Virus record (IMG/VR): IMGVR_UViG_3300005467_000017
Coordinates: 1-43,978 of that record
Reading direction: 5' to 3' (one strand)
Length of the DNA: 43,978 nucleotides
Origin: a virus
Numbering within the stretch: position 1 is the first letter of the stretch; every line of letters begins with the position of its first letter. Below are positions 5,874 through 12,844 of the stretch, in pieces. The position numbers and the translations under genes were made by a program. The notes under the pieces are model-generated. The model searched no databases. It saw only the letters and a program-made list of their open reading frames with translations, and was not told the DNA's origin.

Positions 5874-6415
5874 GGCGCATTCGGTGCGTCCATCCGCACC
5901 GCCACATAGTCCTCATATCGCTCGCCGAACCATTCGCCAACAAGGATGTACGATGGCTGATTGTGCTGATTGCCCTTGCGGGTGCAGCGAATGTCCAGCC
6001 CATATTCGTCACGCAGCGAGCGCATGACACTATGCAGACTGCGTCCGCTGAACTGAACAGGGCACCCGCGATTCTGCTGCAGCTTGTCGTAGATCTCCCG
6101 GCGGTGCGTTCCCTCGCACGGGATCGGATGCGTCGGCGGGCCTCCGGACCCCTTCAGCTGCGAGACGGTCGAGAAGTGCAAATTGATTCCTCCGGTGTCG
6201 GAGCGTCCGTAGCGGTCGACCAGGATCTTCGGCTCCTGCAACAGGATACGGATCAACTGTGTGATCTTTCTGACGCCGAGCTTCCGGTAGAGACGTTCTC
6301 GATACGAGCGAGCAGTGTAGTACGAGATATTCAGTTCCTTGGCGATCTGCTTCGACGACATGCCTCGCATCAGCAACTGAGCCACGTCGTTCTCGCGCGG
6401 ATACAGCTTCAACAT
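5828..6415 (-). CDS. LuxR-type helix-turn-helix regulator
   Basis: The N-terminal 60 residues match the LuxR/GerE HTH pattern: LYPRENDVAQLLMRGMSSKQ, then IAKELNISYYTARSYRERLY and KLGVR. The middle resembles a second winged-helix region (CPVQFSGRSLHSVMRSLRDEY). The last roughly 17 codons (PVAQLAEAAGSKSVQ) are translated tRNA sequence. I place the start at 6415, one base after the upstream TGA; the ATG at 6427 is an alternative. It probably controls phage or host transcription; no sensor domain is visible. Confidence 0.75.
   Translation of the reverse strand: MLKLYPRENDVAQLLMRGMSSKQIAKELNISYYTARSYRERLYRKLGVRKITQLIRILLQEPKILVDRYGRSDTGGINLHFSTVSQLKGSGGPPTHPIPCEGTHRREIYDKLQQNRGCPVQFSGRSLHSVMRSLRDEYGLDIRCTRKGNQHNQPSYILVGEWFGERYEDYVAVRMDAPNAPVAQLAEAAGSKSVQ
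5835..5878 (-). pseudogene. tRNA 5' half (acceptor strand, D arm, anticodon arm)
   Basis: The sequence GCGCCGG-TA-GCCC... matches a tRNA from its first base through the 3' strand of the anticodon stem, again with loop CTCAAAA, and then breaks off into the HNH start codon. Its GCGCCGG would pair perfectly with the CCGGCGC acceptor strand of the complete tRNA 350 bp downstream, better than that tRNA's own 5' strand does. It is therefore probably the original 5' half, separated by insertion. Confidence 0.75.
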
Positions 6416-6416
6416 T

Positions 6417-6665
6417 TCACGGACCATCCCGTTTTTGTTTGCTCACTGTAGTCATATCGAAGTCAGGCCAAAGCTCCTTCGCTTTCTGAACAGCTGGTCC
6501 ATGAATGATCTTGCTGATGCGTTCGCGCGGCACGCCGTTCTCGGCCAGGATCCAGGCGACGCCGTAAAGGAAACCTTCGACCTCGCTGCGCTGCATCCCC
6601 TTGTGTGGAAGGACGAGCGGCTCGGACTCGCGCGGCGGAAGAATCTCTTGGTCTGGTGTGCTCAT
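6417..6665 (-). CDS. Hypothetical 82-aa protein
   Basis: MSTPDQEILPPRESEPLVLP leads into a helical segment (RSEVEGFLYGVAWILAENG) and a helix-turn-helix-like stretch (PRERISKIIHGPAVQKAKEL). It lies between the NusG-like gene and the LuxR-type gene, so a regulatory role is plausible but unproven. Confidence 0.6.
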   Translation of the reverse strand: MSTPDQEILPPRESEPLVLPHKGMQRSEVEGFLYGVAWILAENGVPRERISKIIHGPAVQKAKELWPDFDMTTVSKQKRDGP

Positions 6666-6671
6666 CTAAAG

Positions 6672-7172
6672 CTACCGCACCCGGAGTGGCGCGGGCGCAG
6701 CTTCGACAGCGTCGAGGGGCAGTGTCACAGCCCTGGTTGCTCCCAGGATCTCCATCAGCACAGCCACGCGACTCGTCCCTGTCATGCCCTTATACCAGCA
6801 AGTCTCGCCTTGCAATAGTCCTGTTCGGACGAGTAGAGTCTGACCGAGCGTGAACTCCGGATCCGGAAGCTCAATCATCCCCTTCCTGTTAGCTCGCGCC
6901 TGCAGCTCCAGAATGATCGGCAGAGGCACGATTTCCGGAGTCCCGCTGCGTTTCACCACACTGACCACGCCATAGGTGGACTCCAAAAAGCGCCAGCGGC
7001 CGGTGATCCGAACAAAAATGTAGCTGGGGAACATCGGGACTATCTTGTCCCGCGCATCTACTGCGAAAGGCAAGTAGAAAGGGAGGCCCTGCCGCTGGAT
7101 GTTCTCGGCGGCATACTGCTCGCGCCGCGCCTTGGTACGAGCCAAGATCCACTGCGGTTCCTCATCGGTCAT
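6672..7172 (-). CDS. NusG/RfaH-like transcription elongation factor
   Basis: A 166-residue protein starting MTDEEPQWILARTKARREQY at 7172 (ATGA overlap). The NGN domain is recognisable: WILARTKAR, AENIQRQGLPFYLPF, PMFPSYIFVRI and YGVVSVVKRSGTPEIVPLP. It is followed by a linker and a KOW-type barrel (FTLGQTLLVRTGLLQG ... RVAVLMEILGATRAVTLPLD). Family members bind the RNA polymerase clamp and suppress pausing or termination. This one may help transcription through long operons and structured RNA regions. An ATG at 7202 is less likely. Confidence 0.88.
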   Translation of the reverse strand: MTDEEPQWILARTKARREQYAAENIQRQGLPFYLPFAVDARDKIVPMFPSYIFVRITGRWRFLESTYGVVSVVKRSGTPEIVPLPIILELQARANRKGMIELPDPEFTLGQTLLVRTGLLQGETCWYKGMTGTSRVAVLMEILGATRAVTLPLDAVEAAPAPLRVR

Positions 7173-7381
7173 GTCGAGGGCTCCATGAGCATCGAAAGAC
7201 ACTGCTCGACAACGGTCTCCTTGATCTCCACCAGCTCATATCTCAGATCACTGCGTCGCACCGCTTTCAATATTTGGCCGAAGAACGCGTCCGAGTCGCC
7301 CACAACGCGCGTCTCGAATGGATCGAACGTGGCTCCCGGCCCGATCTCCAGCCGAGGACTGAAAATGCGCAAAGTCCTCAT
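7169..7381 (-). CDS. Hypothetical 70-aa protein
   Basis: MRTLRIFSPRLEIGPGATFD begins a small alpha/beta protein that ends in a helix (YELVEIKETVVEQCLSML). It is joined by ATGA overlaps to the sulfotransferase-like gene before it and the NusG-like gene after it. Not recognised. Confidence 0.6.
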   Translation of the reverse strand: MRTLRIFSPRLEIGPGATFDPFETRVVGDSDAFFGQILKAVRRSDLRYELVEIKETVVEQCLSMLMEPST

Positions 7382-8001
7382 TTGTATACCTCCAGCTCAT
7401 CTTCGCACATCCGCATATCCCATCTGAACATCTGGGCGACGTGGAACCAGCCCTCCGCCGACAGTTCAGGCATCTCCACGTCGCATCTGCTCGCATTCTC
7501 ACGTCGATCCGTCAAGTCGACATCCAGATGAACCTTGATCTGTCGAGCAAGCTCCGGATACTTGATGATCTTCGTTCCAAGATCCGGACGCAGATAGACC
7601 CACTGACTTTTGCGGTTCTCGGGCATCGCGTGCCGACAGTCAGTGATCGCAAATATCCCGGTGCCAACAAACGGCGTCTCATTGGTGAGCAGCCACTCCT
7701 CGAACGTCTTTCCACGAACGCTGGCGTGTTGCGCCGCTTCCCACGCCCGCTCAATCGGCCCGTCGCCGTAGCGATGGACATGCGGCAGGAATTTGTAGAG
7801 CGACCACAGGCGTGCGACCGGATTGCGCACCACGCCCAGCCGGGGCCAACGATCGTATCCCTGCGGCACGCCGTCGGCTTCCATGTGGCGGTAGAGCATG
7901 AACGAGCGCGGGTACTTCTCAGCGATCGCCCTACGCAACGACCCCGAGCCGGTGCGTGGGACCAGCAGGACAACCCGTTCGATTTCCGGAATGATGATCA
8001 T
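7378..8001 (-). CDS. Sulfotransferase-family protein
   Basis: A 207-residue protein starting MIIIPEIERVVLLVPRTGSG at 8001, two bases after the upstream stop. The motif PRTGSGSLRRAI near the N-terminus fits the 5'-phosphosulfate-binding loop of PAPS-dependent sulfotransferases, and VVRNPVARLWSLYKF fits the 3'-phosphate-binding motif (RNPxxRxxSxY). Such enzymes move sulfate from PAPS to an alcohol or amine. The substrate is unknown; cell-surface glycan, phage protein or a small molecule are all possible. Confidence 0.78.
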   Translation of the reverse strand: MIIIPEIERVVLLVPRTGSGSLRRAIAEKYPRSFMLYRHMEADGVPQGYDRWPRLGVVRNPVARLWSLYKFLPHVHRYGDGPIERAWEAAQHASVRGKTFEEWLLTNETPFVGTGIFAITDCRHAMPENRKSQWVYLRPDLGTKIIKYPELARQIKVHLDVDLTDRRENASRCDVEMPELSAEGWFHVAQMFRWDMRMCEDELEVYK

Positions 8002-8003
8002 GC

Positions 8004-8429
8004 TCACCCCAACGACGCGCGAACGCGCATGAGAATGCGGCCAAGATGGTTCTCGCCGTCGCCAATCGGACATTGTCCCCAGAACACGTCACCATGCTCA
8101 TTGCCTTCGATCAGGTCGAGCGGCGAGGTAGCGACGAGCAGTGCCGCGAGCTTCGGGTCCTCGAACTTGATCCGCACAAGCTCATTCATCAGCGGGAGCT
8201 TGTATTCATGCCAGTCTGGGCGCGGATATTGCACCCGATGGCCGAGGCGCTTCGCCTTTCCCGGCGTCAACGCCATCCATATGGCGTGTCGCTCCACAGG
8301 CGAAAGCGACTTCATCGCCTGGTAGGCGTGCTCCACGGTCGGGTATTCGTACTCCCCGTAACGGATCTTCGCTGGAAAGAAGTTCGACAGGAAGCCGTAA
8401 CGGCCTCGAAACCAGGTGATCGCGGTCAT
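8004..8429 (-). CDS. NADAR-domain protein (YbiA-like N-glycosidase fold)
   Basis: A 141-residue, single-domain protein. It shows the NADAR signatures FLSNFFPAKIRYGEYEYPTV, EHAYQAMKS, a central helix and DVFWGQCPIGDGENHLGRIL. The family acts on ADP-ribose-related compounds, including YbiA-type riboflavin intermediates and removal of ADP-ribose from guanine in DarT-like toxin systems. In a phage, reversing ADP-ribosylation by a host defence toxin is an attractive hypothesis. It overlaps the previous gene by ATGA. Confidence 0.88.
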   Translation of the reverse strand: MTAITWFRGRYGFLSNFFPAKIRYGEYEYPTVEHAYQAMKSLSPVERHAIWMALTPGKAKRLGHRVQYPRPDWHEYKLPLMNELVRIKFEDPKLAALLVATSPLDLIEGNEHGDVFWGQCPIGDGENHLGRILMRVRASLG

Positions 8430-8629
8430 TGGACAATCGTCCCGGGTGGCGTGATCTCGGCACCATTCAGCTCAAAATGGACCACGGACCCTGTCGCAGC
8501 TGCCTGACAAAACGCTTCATACATCTCCGCAGCGCCTTGATCCGAGCCGCAATCGAACCTGATCACCACGCTGGTTCCTTGCAGCTCAAAAGTCCACGGG
8601 CCGGTATCGCGTTTCACTGCTTGCGTCAT
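8426..8629 (-). CDS. Hypothetical 67-aa protein
   Basis: From the ATG at 8629 (MTQAVKRDTGPWTFELQGTS) it forms beta strands (VVIRFDCG, VVHFELNGAEI) around one helix (GAAEMYEAFCQAA). Stop and start codons overlap both neighbours. No family recognised. Confidence 0.6.
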   Translation of the reverse strand: MTQAVKRDTGPWTFELQGTSVVIRFDCGSDQGAAEMYEAFCQAAATGSVVHFELNGAEITPPGTIVQ

Positions 8630-8769
8630 TGCTCGATCCTTCCGCGCCGGATGCGGCGCCGCAGTTTGCGTTTCCACCACGCGCGCTGGCCGGCACGCCA
8701 GCGCAGATAGCGACGTCCCCAGCGGGACACGGCATCCACCTCGCTCCCCGACATGCGTTGCTTGGTCAT
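8626..8769 (-). CDS. Small, very basic protein (47 aa)
   Basis: MTKQRMSGSEVDAVSRWGRR is followed by YLRWRAGQRAWWKRKLRRRI and a basic end. The high Arg/Lys/Trp content suggests nucleic-acid or membrane contact. ATGA overlaps on both sides support it as a gene. Confidence 0.55.
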   Translation of the reverse strand: MTKQRMSGSEVDAVSRWGRRYLRWRAGQRAWWKRKLRRRIRRGRIEQ

Positions 8770-9245
8770 TCTGTCACCATCACGACAATCCATGGAGTTC
8801 CATGCGGTTCAGTGAACGGTCGTCCGGAATGATCATTCACCGAATCGTAGTGCTCCTTGCGAGCCACTCCAAGATCAATTGCCTTGTGAACAATCTTTTG
8901 CCCGATATCGTTTCCCGCCACACCTGAGATGAATGCACTGTGCAGCACCCACTTGATGAACTCGCCGCGCGCCTCGTCGAGGCGGTGTCCAGCGTCGGCT
9001 GCCGCGATCACATCGACCTTGACTGCGATGCCATCGTCATCGGGACGACTGTCCAGCAAAACGAACCGGCCGTCGTCGAACTCGCGCTCGCCTCGAAAGT
9101 AGATGTCCTCGCCGGCCGGGGCCTCGGGCCGGTAGGCAACGACACGATCATTCTCCTGCAGTCCGGGCCCGGCCGATACGGATAGCGGACCTCGTCCAAT
9201 CTCGATGTACCGGCGCCCGGTCTTGGCGTGAAGCCACGTTCTCAT
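8766..9245 (-). CDS. Hypothetical 159-aa protein
   Basis: The start at 9245 (MRTWLHAKTGRRYIEIGRGP) has a good AGGAGACG ribosome site; the open frame extends further upstream but with non-coding character. The N-terminal half is beta-rich (GLQENDRVVAYRPEA, FDDGRFVLLDSRPDDDG); the C-terminal half includes EFIKWVLHSAFISG and a PWIVVMV strand. Function unknown. Confidence 0.6.
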   Translation of the reverse strand: MRTWLHAKTGRRYIEIGRGPLSVSAGPGLQENDRVVAYRPEAPAGEDIYFRGEREFDDGRFVLLDSRPDDDGIAVKVDVIAAADAGHRLDEARGEFIKWVLHSAFISGVAGNDIGQKIVHKAIDLGVARKEHYDSVNDHSGRPFTEPHGTPWIVVMVTE

Positions 9246-9297
9246 CTGACGCGTCTCCTGCTTTTCCCACACGCATTGGTCATATTGGAGGGAGGGG

Positions 9298-9525
9298 TCA
9301 CGTCTTTTCCAGGAAGGAGCGAGGATCGGCATCGATCCAATCGCACAGCAGGAGGAAGTTTCGGCTGTCGACGGGACGTCCAGTCTCGGCACGCTGATAC
9401 GCTGCCAGACTCACACCAGCGAGACGTGCCGTATCACGAAAGGAACGCTGCATTTCATCACGATCCGCTCGCAATTCACGAGCGAGTCGTGCCCATGCGA
9501 CAGATGGCTCTGATTTCACTGACAT
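9298..9525 (-). CDS. XRE-type helix-turn-helix protein
   Basis: A 75-residue protein from the ATG at 9525 (MSVKSEPSVAWARLARELRA). The fold pattern is that of a Cro/CI-like HTH: FRDTARLAGVSLAAYQRAET then GRPVDSRNFLLLCDWIDADP. It stands slightly apart, with about 50 bp gaps on both sides. It could regulate this or another operon; no effector domain is present. Confidence 0.75.
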   Translation of the reverse strand: MSVKSEPSVAWARLARELRADRDEMQRSFRDTARLAGVSLAAYQRAETGRPVDSRNFLLLCDWIDADPRSFLEKT

Positions 9526-9584
9526 GTTCCGCCTGCGGGTCGGCAGTTGTTCCACACACGATACAACACGTACCGCAGACGAAG

Positions 9585-10406
9585 TCAATCCGTCTTGTAG
9601 TGCGGAGATCCAGGCATCAGACAGCTACCCTCGCACTGCGACCAGTTGTCCCCGCTCTCACATCCACACTTCGGGCATTTGATGATCGGGCCGTTCTCCG
9701 CGAGGATCTGATCAGATAGCTGATCCTGCAGCTCCTGATCGGACATCTCGCTGGCGGGCTTGGGTGCAGCGCTTGGCGCCTCCTTCCCGGCCGGGGCGAG
9801 GGCGGCGTTGACCAAGTCGATGATCCGTTGTTTCGATCGTATCTCGGTCGCCATGTCACTCGTCGTGACACCAGCCTCGGCGGATATTTCCCGCAGTGCC
9901 GCGTCCTTGGTCGCGAGGTCGTCGTAGTCCTGCGTCAGAGCAAGCCCCAAGCCCTTCCAACCCACATACGGATCCTCTCCGGTGAAGTGCGCGCTACGCA
10001 TGCAGATAACGCTTTCGACGCAGTCGGCGGCCTCACGGTCGATAGCGTTCATCTGCTCAATCTTTGCATTGGCGCCATCAAGTTGCCCCTGAAGTACAGC
10101 TGCTCTGCCGCGCACGGCCAAGATCGCACAGTCCTGAGCGGCGAGGATGTCGGCGGCCTTCTTGACCATCGCCGCCCAGTCCAGTCTCTGCTGCCCGGCC
10201 CTTGCCACGTCTTGATAATGGCTTGAGACATTGCGCTCGCCGATCTTCTGCAGAGTGTCGCCGTAATCCTTCAGCTGCTTGATCAGTTCTGCCAGCTCCG
10301 CATCCGAAACCGGCGACTGCTCCTGCAGCACCAGCGTGCGGATAAGCTGGCCCTGCGGTCCGTCAAGAATGGTTCGGGCCAGTTGCTCGTTCGGTTTTCT
10401 GCTCAT
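9585..10406 (-). CDS. Helical protein with C-terminal zinc ribbon (273 aa)
   Basis: Long N-terminal helices (residues about 1-190, including QLKDYGDTLQKIGERN and LQGQLDGANAKIEQMNAI) suggest a coiled-coil body. A Pro/Ala linker follows, then KCPKCGCESGDNWSQCEGSC, a zinc ribbon near the C-terminus. The architecture fits a structural or scaffolding-type adaptor but gives no specific function. The start overlaps the preceding frame as ATGA. Confidence 0.7.
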   Translation of the reverse strand: MSRKPNEQLARTILDGPQGQLIRTLVLQEQSPVSDAELAELIKQLKDYGDTLQKIGERNVSSHYQDVARAGQQRLDWAAMVKKAADILAAQDCAILAVRGRAAVLQGQLDGANAKIEQMNAIDREAADCVESVICMRSAHFTGEDPYVGWKGLGLALTQDYDDLATKDAALREISAEAGVTTSDMATEIRSKQRIIDLVNAALAPAGKEAPSAAPKPASEMSDQELQDQLSDQILAENGPIIKCPKCGCESGDNWSQCEGSCLMPGSPHYKTD

Positions 10407-10626
10407 TGGTTTTTCCTCCGTTTCAAATCCGCGGTCACTCTTTCCAATTCTGCCAGATTGGCTGCTTCCTCGGCCTCGGCTTTTTCCTCGTACTCATCGA
10501 CGACCTCGGAAAGTACTGTGAGAATGCTGATCGGCGGAGCTGCTCCCAGAGATGATTGACATCGCACGAAGCGCTTTGTGCGCGCACTTGAGCGCCTTCA
10601 GCTTGTCGGAAACGCTGCTTGCTCAT
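10403..10626 (-). CDS. Small helical protein, probably split by frameshifts
   Basis: Coding-like segments lie in different frames. After the ATG at 10626 (MSKQ...), the next frame reads VSDKLKALKCAHKALRAMS, and a third frame reads SILTVLSEVVDEYEEKAEAE through to DLKRRKNQ and a TGA that overlaps the following ATG. Only the third has a possible start (GTG at 10567, 54 aa). A 63-aa frame from 10626 to 10435 also exists but has poor composition. Either natural decay or sequence indels would explain this. Confidence 0.4.
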
Positions 10627-10883
10627 CGGTTTGCTTTGCCTCCCACAAGTTCCTGCTGATGGTCGAGTACGTGGCGATTGCCGAGTTCGATGTTGCGCGC
10701 TACGACTTCCAGCGCCTGCTCAGCAGTGGTTGTGCGCTGGTCCTGCAGTGCTATCAGCTTGCCAACAACGTTTGCAGCAACCGCCAACACTTCCATCGCA
10801 GTCATGCTGTCGGCATGTCGGTGAATCAGCTCCGCGAGTTCCTGGTAAGCGATTTCATGCTCAGCCTTGGCTTCAAAAATCAT
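10623..10883 (-). CDS. Hypothetical 86-aa helical protein
   Basis: MIFEAKAEHEIAYQELAELI is followed by two long helices (AMEVLAVAANVVGKLIAL and TAEQALEVVARNIEL). The start overlaps the upstream TGA as ATGA. Longer in-frame starts would cross the upstream gene. Function unknown. Confidence 0.65.
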   Translation of the reverse strand: MIFEAKAEHEIAYQELAELIHRHADSMTAMEVLAVAANVVGKLIALQDQRTTTAEQALEVVARNIELGNRHVLDHQQELVGGKANR

Positions 10884-11113
10884 CGGTTTCCCCTTCCTTT
10901 CGGATAAAGCCGGACGCCGGGAGATCCCAGCGCCAGCGCGATCTCGTCCTTGTTGAACGTCTGCGTCATGTGTTCTCGAAAGTGATAGACGGACTCGCCA
11001 AACAGTTGTGCGGCCTCGACCTGTGTCTTGGTCGCAACCAGCACGCGCGTCTGGCCTTCGCGCAGCATGACGAGTCCGCCCCACACGTTCAGCTTCTTGC
11101 GCGGGCGCTTCAT
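10880..11113 (-). CDS. Hypothetical 77-aa protein
   Basis: MKRPRKKLNVWGGLVMLREG contains a beta hairpin (QTRVLVATKTQVEAA) and a helix-turn-helix-like stretch (TFNKDEIALALGSPG). ATGA overlaps on both sides. No family identified. Confidence 0.6.
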   Translation of the reverse strand: MKRPRKKLNVWGGLVMLREGQTRVLVATKTQVEAAQLFGESVYHFREHMTQTFNKDEIALALGSPGVRLYPKGRGNR

Positions 11114-11328
11114 CGCCGCTCCTTGTCCAAGTCCCAGTCCGCAAGATCCCCCATTTCAAGATCCTCCGACACATCTGCTGGCCGCTTCAGCACAGCTGCG
11201 TGAGGAAATGAAGTAAAGTCCATCTGGACCAGCTCCCATCCCTCCTGGCCTAGCCGGTCCAGGTCCTTGACCCATCCGTCAGGGCCACCAGCCAAAGTCT
11301 CTGTGTAGTACTCCCATTTCCTCGACAT
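11110..11328 (-). CDS. DUF4177-like small protein
   Basis: A 72-residue protein with the DUF4177 pattern: WEYYTETLAGG, DRLGQEGWELVQMDF, then AAVLKRP. The family is a small ferredoxin-like fold of unknown role that is common in phages. It is the first gene of the leftward operon, preceded by a GGAGGA ribosome site and the promoter-like motif at 11.36 kb. Confidence 0.72.
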   Translation of the reverse strand: MSRKWEYYTETLAGGPDGWVKDLDRLGQEGWELVQMDFTSFPHAAVLKRPADVSEDLEMGDLADWDLDKERR

Positions 11329-11360
11329 CTGAGTCCTCCGTCAGGATTTTTCATCACAGC

Positions 11361-11386
11361 TGGTCATATCTCCGCTAGCTTAAAAT
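11361..11386 (-). promoter_or_regulatory. Leftward promoter for the 1-11.3 kb operon
   Basis: Read leftward: TTTTAAGCTAGCGGAGA-TATGAC, with the -10-like hexamer at 11368-11363. It shares AAGCT and ATATGA with the rightward motifs at 27.17, 30.13 and 42.52 kb but has a longer gap between them. It sits about 33 bases before the first leftward start codon. Confidence 0.5.
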
Positions 11387-11389
11387 CCT

Positions 11390-11950
11390 TCCAGGGCTGG
11401 CCAGGACAACGAGGAAAACCTAAACTGGTTTGCAACGGCAGGTGAGGGAAGCAGGCATACCATGGCCTAGCAAGGACCATGGTATGAGCTTTGCAACTGG
11501 CGGAGCCTGGTCGCTTAGCATGAGCGTGGGTGGGAGCCCTAAACCTTCCCGGAGGAAGGACAGTCATCTTGAGGCGGGTCGAGCTGTGGCGCCTCATGAC
11601 TCCCCATGGCTAAGTTCTCGACGGCAGGAGAGACAGCGCATCCACGCGGCGCTGTTCCCCACTCCCGGTCAGGTTCAATGACCTGCGGGTCTCTCGGTCC
11701 CCCACGCGGAAGTGGCGCACGACCTCGGACTGATTGGGTGGCCCGTCCGGTCGCTCGTCTCCCGAGCTTCCTGCTGGTGGACCCCGGGTTCACCCGGGAT
11801 GGGCATGTCGTGTCCGATTTTCTGGCGGGGGAGGGATTGCGCGGAGAGGCAACTTCGTGTACCGTCTTCGCAGTTTCCGTGAGGCCTGCCAGCCCTAAAC
11901 ACGGATCTCCGCCCCGGGATGTGACACGCATCGCCGGGGCATTTCTTTTG
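11390..11950 (+). ncRNA. Candidate long structured RNA in the divergent intergenic region
   Basis: No frame here looks coding. Rightward hairpins include 11456-11465/11477-11486 (10 bp), 11544-11549/11554-11559, 11571-11576/11590-11595, 11633-11639/11649-11655 (7 bp) and 11783-11788/11793-11798, and the series ends with an intrinsic terminator at 11911-11950. Arms 11578-11583 and 11617-11622 interleave with the third hairpin, allowing a pseudoknot. The block AGCCCTAAAC appears twice. I see no tmRNA, RNase P or 6S signature. Confidence 0.5.
11911..11950 (+). terminator. Rightward intrinsic terminator
   Basis: GCCCCGGGATG pairs with CATC-G-CCGGGGC (11 bp with one bulged base, loop TGACACG) and is followed by ATTTCTTTTG. 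No rightward gene precedes it within the window, so the RNA it ends must start inside the intergenic region. Confidence 0.7.
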
Positions 11951-11969
11951 TCCCCGATAATCCCCGCCC

Positions 11970-11999
11970 TTGTCAATCCCTGGAATGCTCCGCCATGCT
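11970..11999 (+). promoter_or_regulatory. Possible rightward promoter before the 12.1 kb operon
   Basis: TTGTCA (11970-11975) and CATGCT (11994-11999) are separated by 18 bases. The CATGCTCG end resembles TATGCTCG of the 24.37 kb promoter. The match is modest. Confidence 0.35.
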
Positions 12000-12009
12000 C
12001 GTGCGGTCG

Positions 12010-12075
12010 CCACCGGTGCGCCGGGCGATATGGAGCAGTAGAACCCATGCTCCGCGCGCTCGCGCGCACCGGTGG
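12010..12075 (+). promoter_or_regulatory. Leader stem with 12-bp closing helix
   Basis: CCACCGGTGCGC (12010-12021) pairs perfectly with GCGCACCGGTGG (12064-12075). An inner hairpin, GGAGCA/TGCTCC, has the loop GTAGAACCCA. The structure ends 20 bases before the first start codon of the rightward operon and could control its translation or stabilise its mRNA. Confidence 0.5.
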
Positions 12076-12095
12076 GCACCACAGATGGGCAGGGG

Positions 12096-12545
12096 ATGAG
12101 TAAGAATACGTACAACGCTGCGCCACGCAAAGCGAAGGCTGTGTTCGTTCCGGCGAACAAGCGCGCCGTGCTCTGCCTCAAGTGCGGCAGCCTGGGCCTC
12201 GTCGATCGCGAGCGGGTCAAACCCACCACGCGGTTCCGTTGCACCCGCTGCGGCGAGCTGATGACGCTAGATGTGCCGGCCGACAGGCTTAAGGTACTCC
12301 CGCCAGCCGAATCATCCCGCCAAGCAAGCACAGACGAACGACCTGCTTGCAATCCTCCGCCGCGCAAGCGATTGGGGCAGCGCTACATCATCCGGAACCA
12401 GTACGCGCTACTCGCGCATGTGTGGACCGGCAACGGTTCGGCGTGCGGCCTGCTCGTCGCCTCCCAGCTAAGCAATCCCGAGATCCGCCGTGACACGCGC
12501 GGTCTGGACGTCTGCGTTGCCTGCCTGGAGGGGAAATACACATGA
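12096..12545 (+). CDS. Zinc-ribbon protein, first gene of rightward operon
   Basis: A 149-residue protein starting MSKNTYNAAPRKAKAVFVPA. A four-Cys ribbon is formed by LCLKCGSLGL and RFRCTRCGEL (about residues 32-55). The C-terminal part has a further CVACLEGKYT pair. The ATG at 12096 follows a purine-rich GGGCAGGGG; the in-frame ATG at 12072 lies inside the leader stem region. A nucleic-acid-binding role is likely for the ribbon. Confidence 0.65.
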   Translation: MSKNTYNAAPRKAKAVFVPANKRAVLCLKCGSLGLVDRERVKPTTRFRCTRCGELMTLDVPADRLKVLPPAESSRQASTDERPACNPPPRKRLGQRYIIRNQYALLAHVWTGNGSACGLLVASQLSNPEIRRDTRGLDVCVACLEGKYT

Positions 12546-12844
12546 TAGCCAAGTGCCCACGCTGCAAAATCGGCGGGTACAAACAGGACCGTGCGTCTGA
12601 CGGCCGCCCATCTTTTGAATGCACCCGTTGTGGTCATGTGTGGACATGCGGATATAGCGGCGGAATATACGCACAGAAGGACGATTCGATGAGCAACAAG
12701 GCGCGACGTCCGATCACCAAGGCGACCTCGGCACTTGTTGGCGCAGGCCCGGCGGAGAAACCGGAGAAGCTGCGGCCGTGGCAGAATCCAACCAATCGCC
12801 AGCAGCGCCGTGCGAAGAAACGACAAGAGCGCAAGAAGTCATGA
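12542..12844 (+). CDS. Zinc-ribbon protein with basic tail
   Basis: A 100-residue protein. MIAKCPRCKIGGYKQD and FECTRCGHVWTCGY make an N-terminal zinc ribbon like that of TFIIS or topoisomerase fragments. The C-terminus is strongly basic (NRQQRRAKKRQERKKS). Stop/start overlaps join it to both neighbours. Confidence 0.68.
   Translation: MIAKCPRCKIGGYKQDRASDGRPSFECTRCGHVWTCGYSGGIYAQKDDSMSNKARRPITKATSALVGAGPAEKPEKLRPWQNPTNRQQRRAKKRQERKKS

Noticed and set aside
11670-11700. GGTTCAATGACC resembling a tRNA T arm
   Set aside because: The flanking bases do not make a five-pair stem with a seven-base loop, and no acceptor or anticodon arm is present.
11364-12126. Several 77-230 codon ORFs on both strands in the divergent intergenic region
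   Set aside because: They overlap each other in many frames, are rich in Arg, Pro and Gly, lack ribosome sites, and coincide with hairpins and a terminator.
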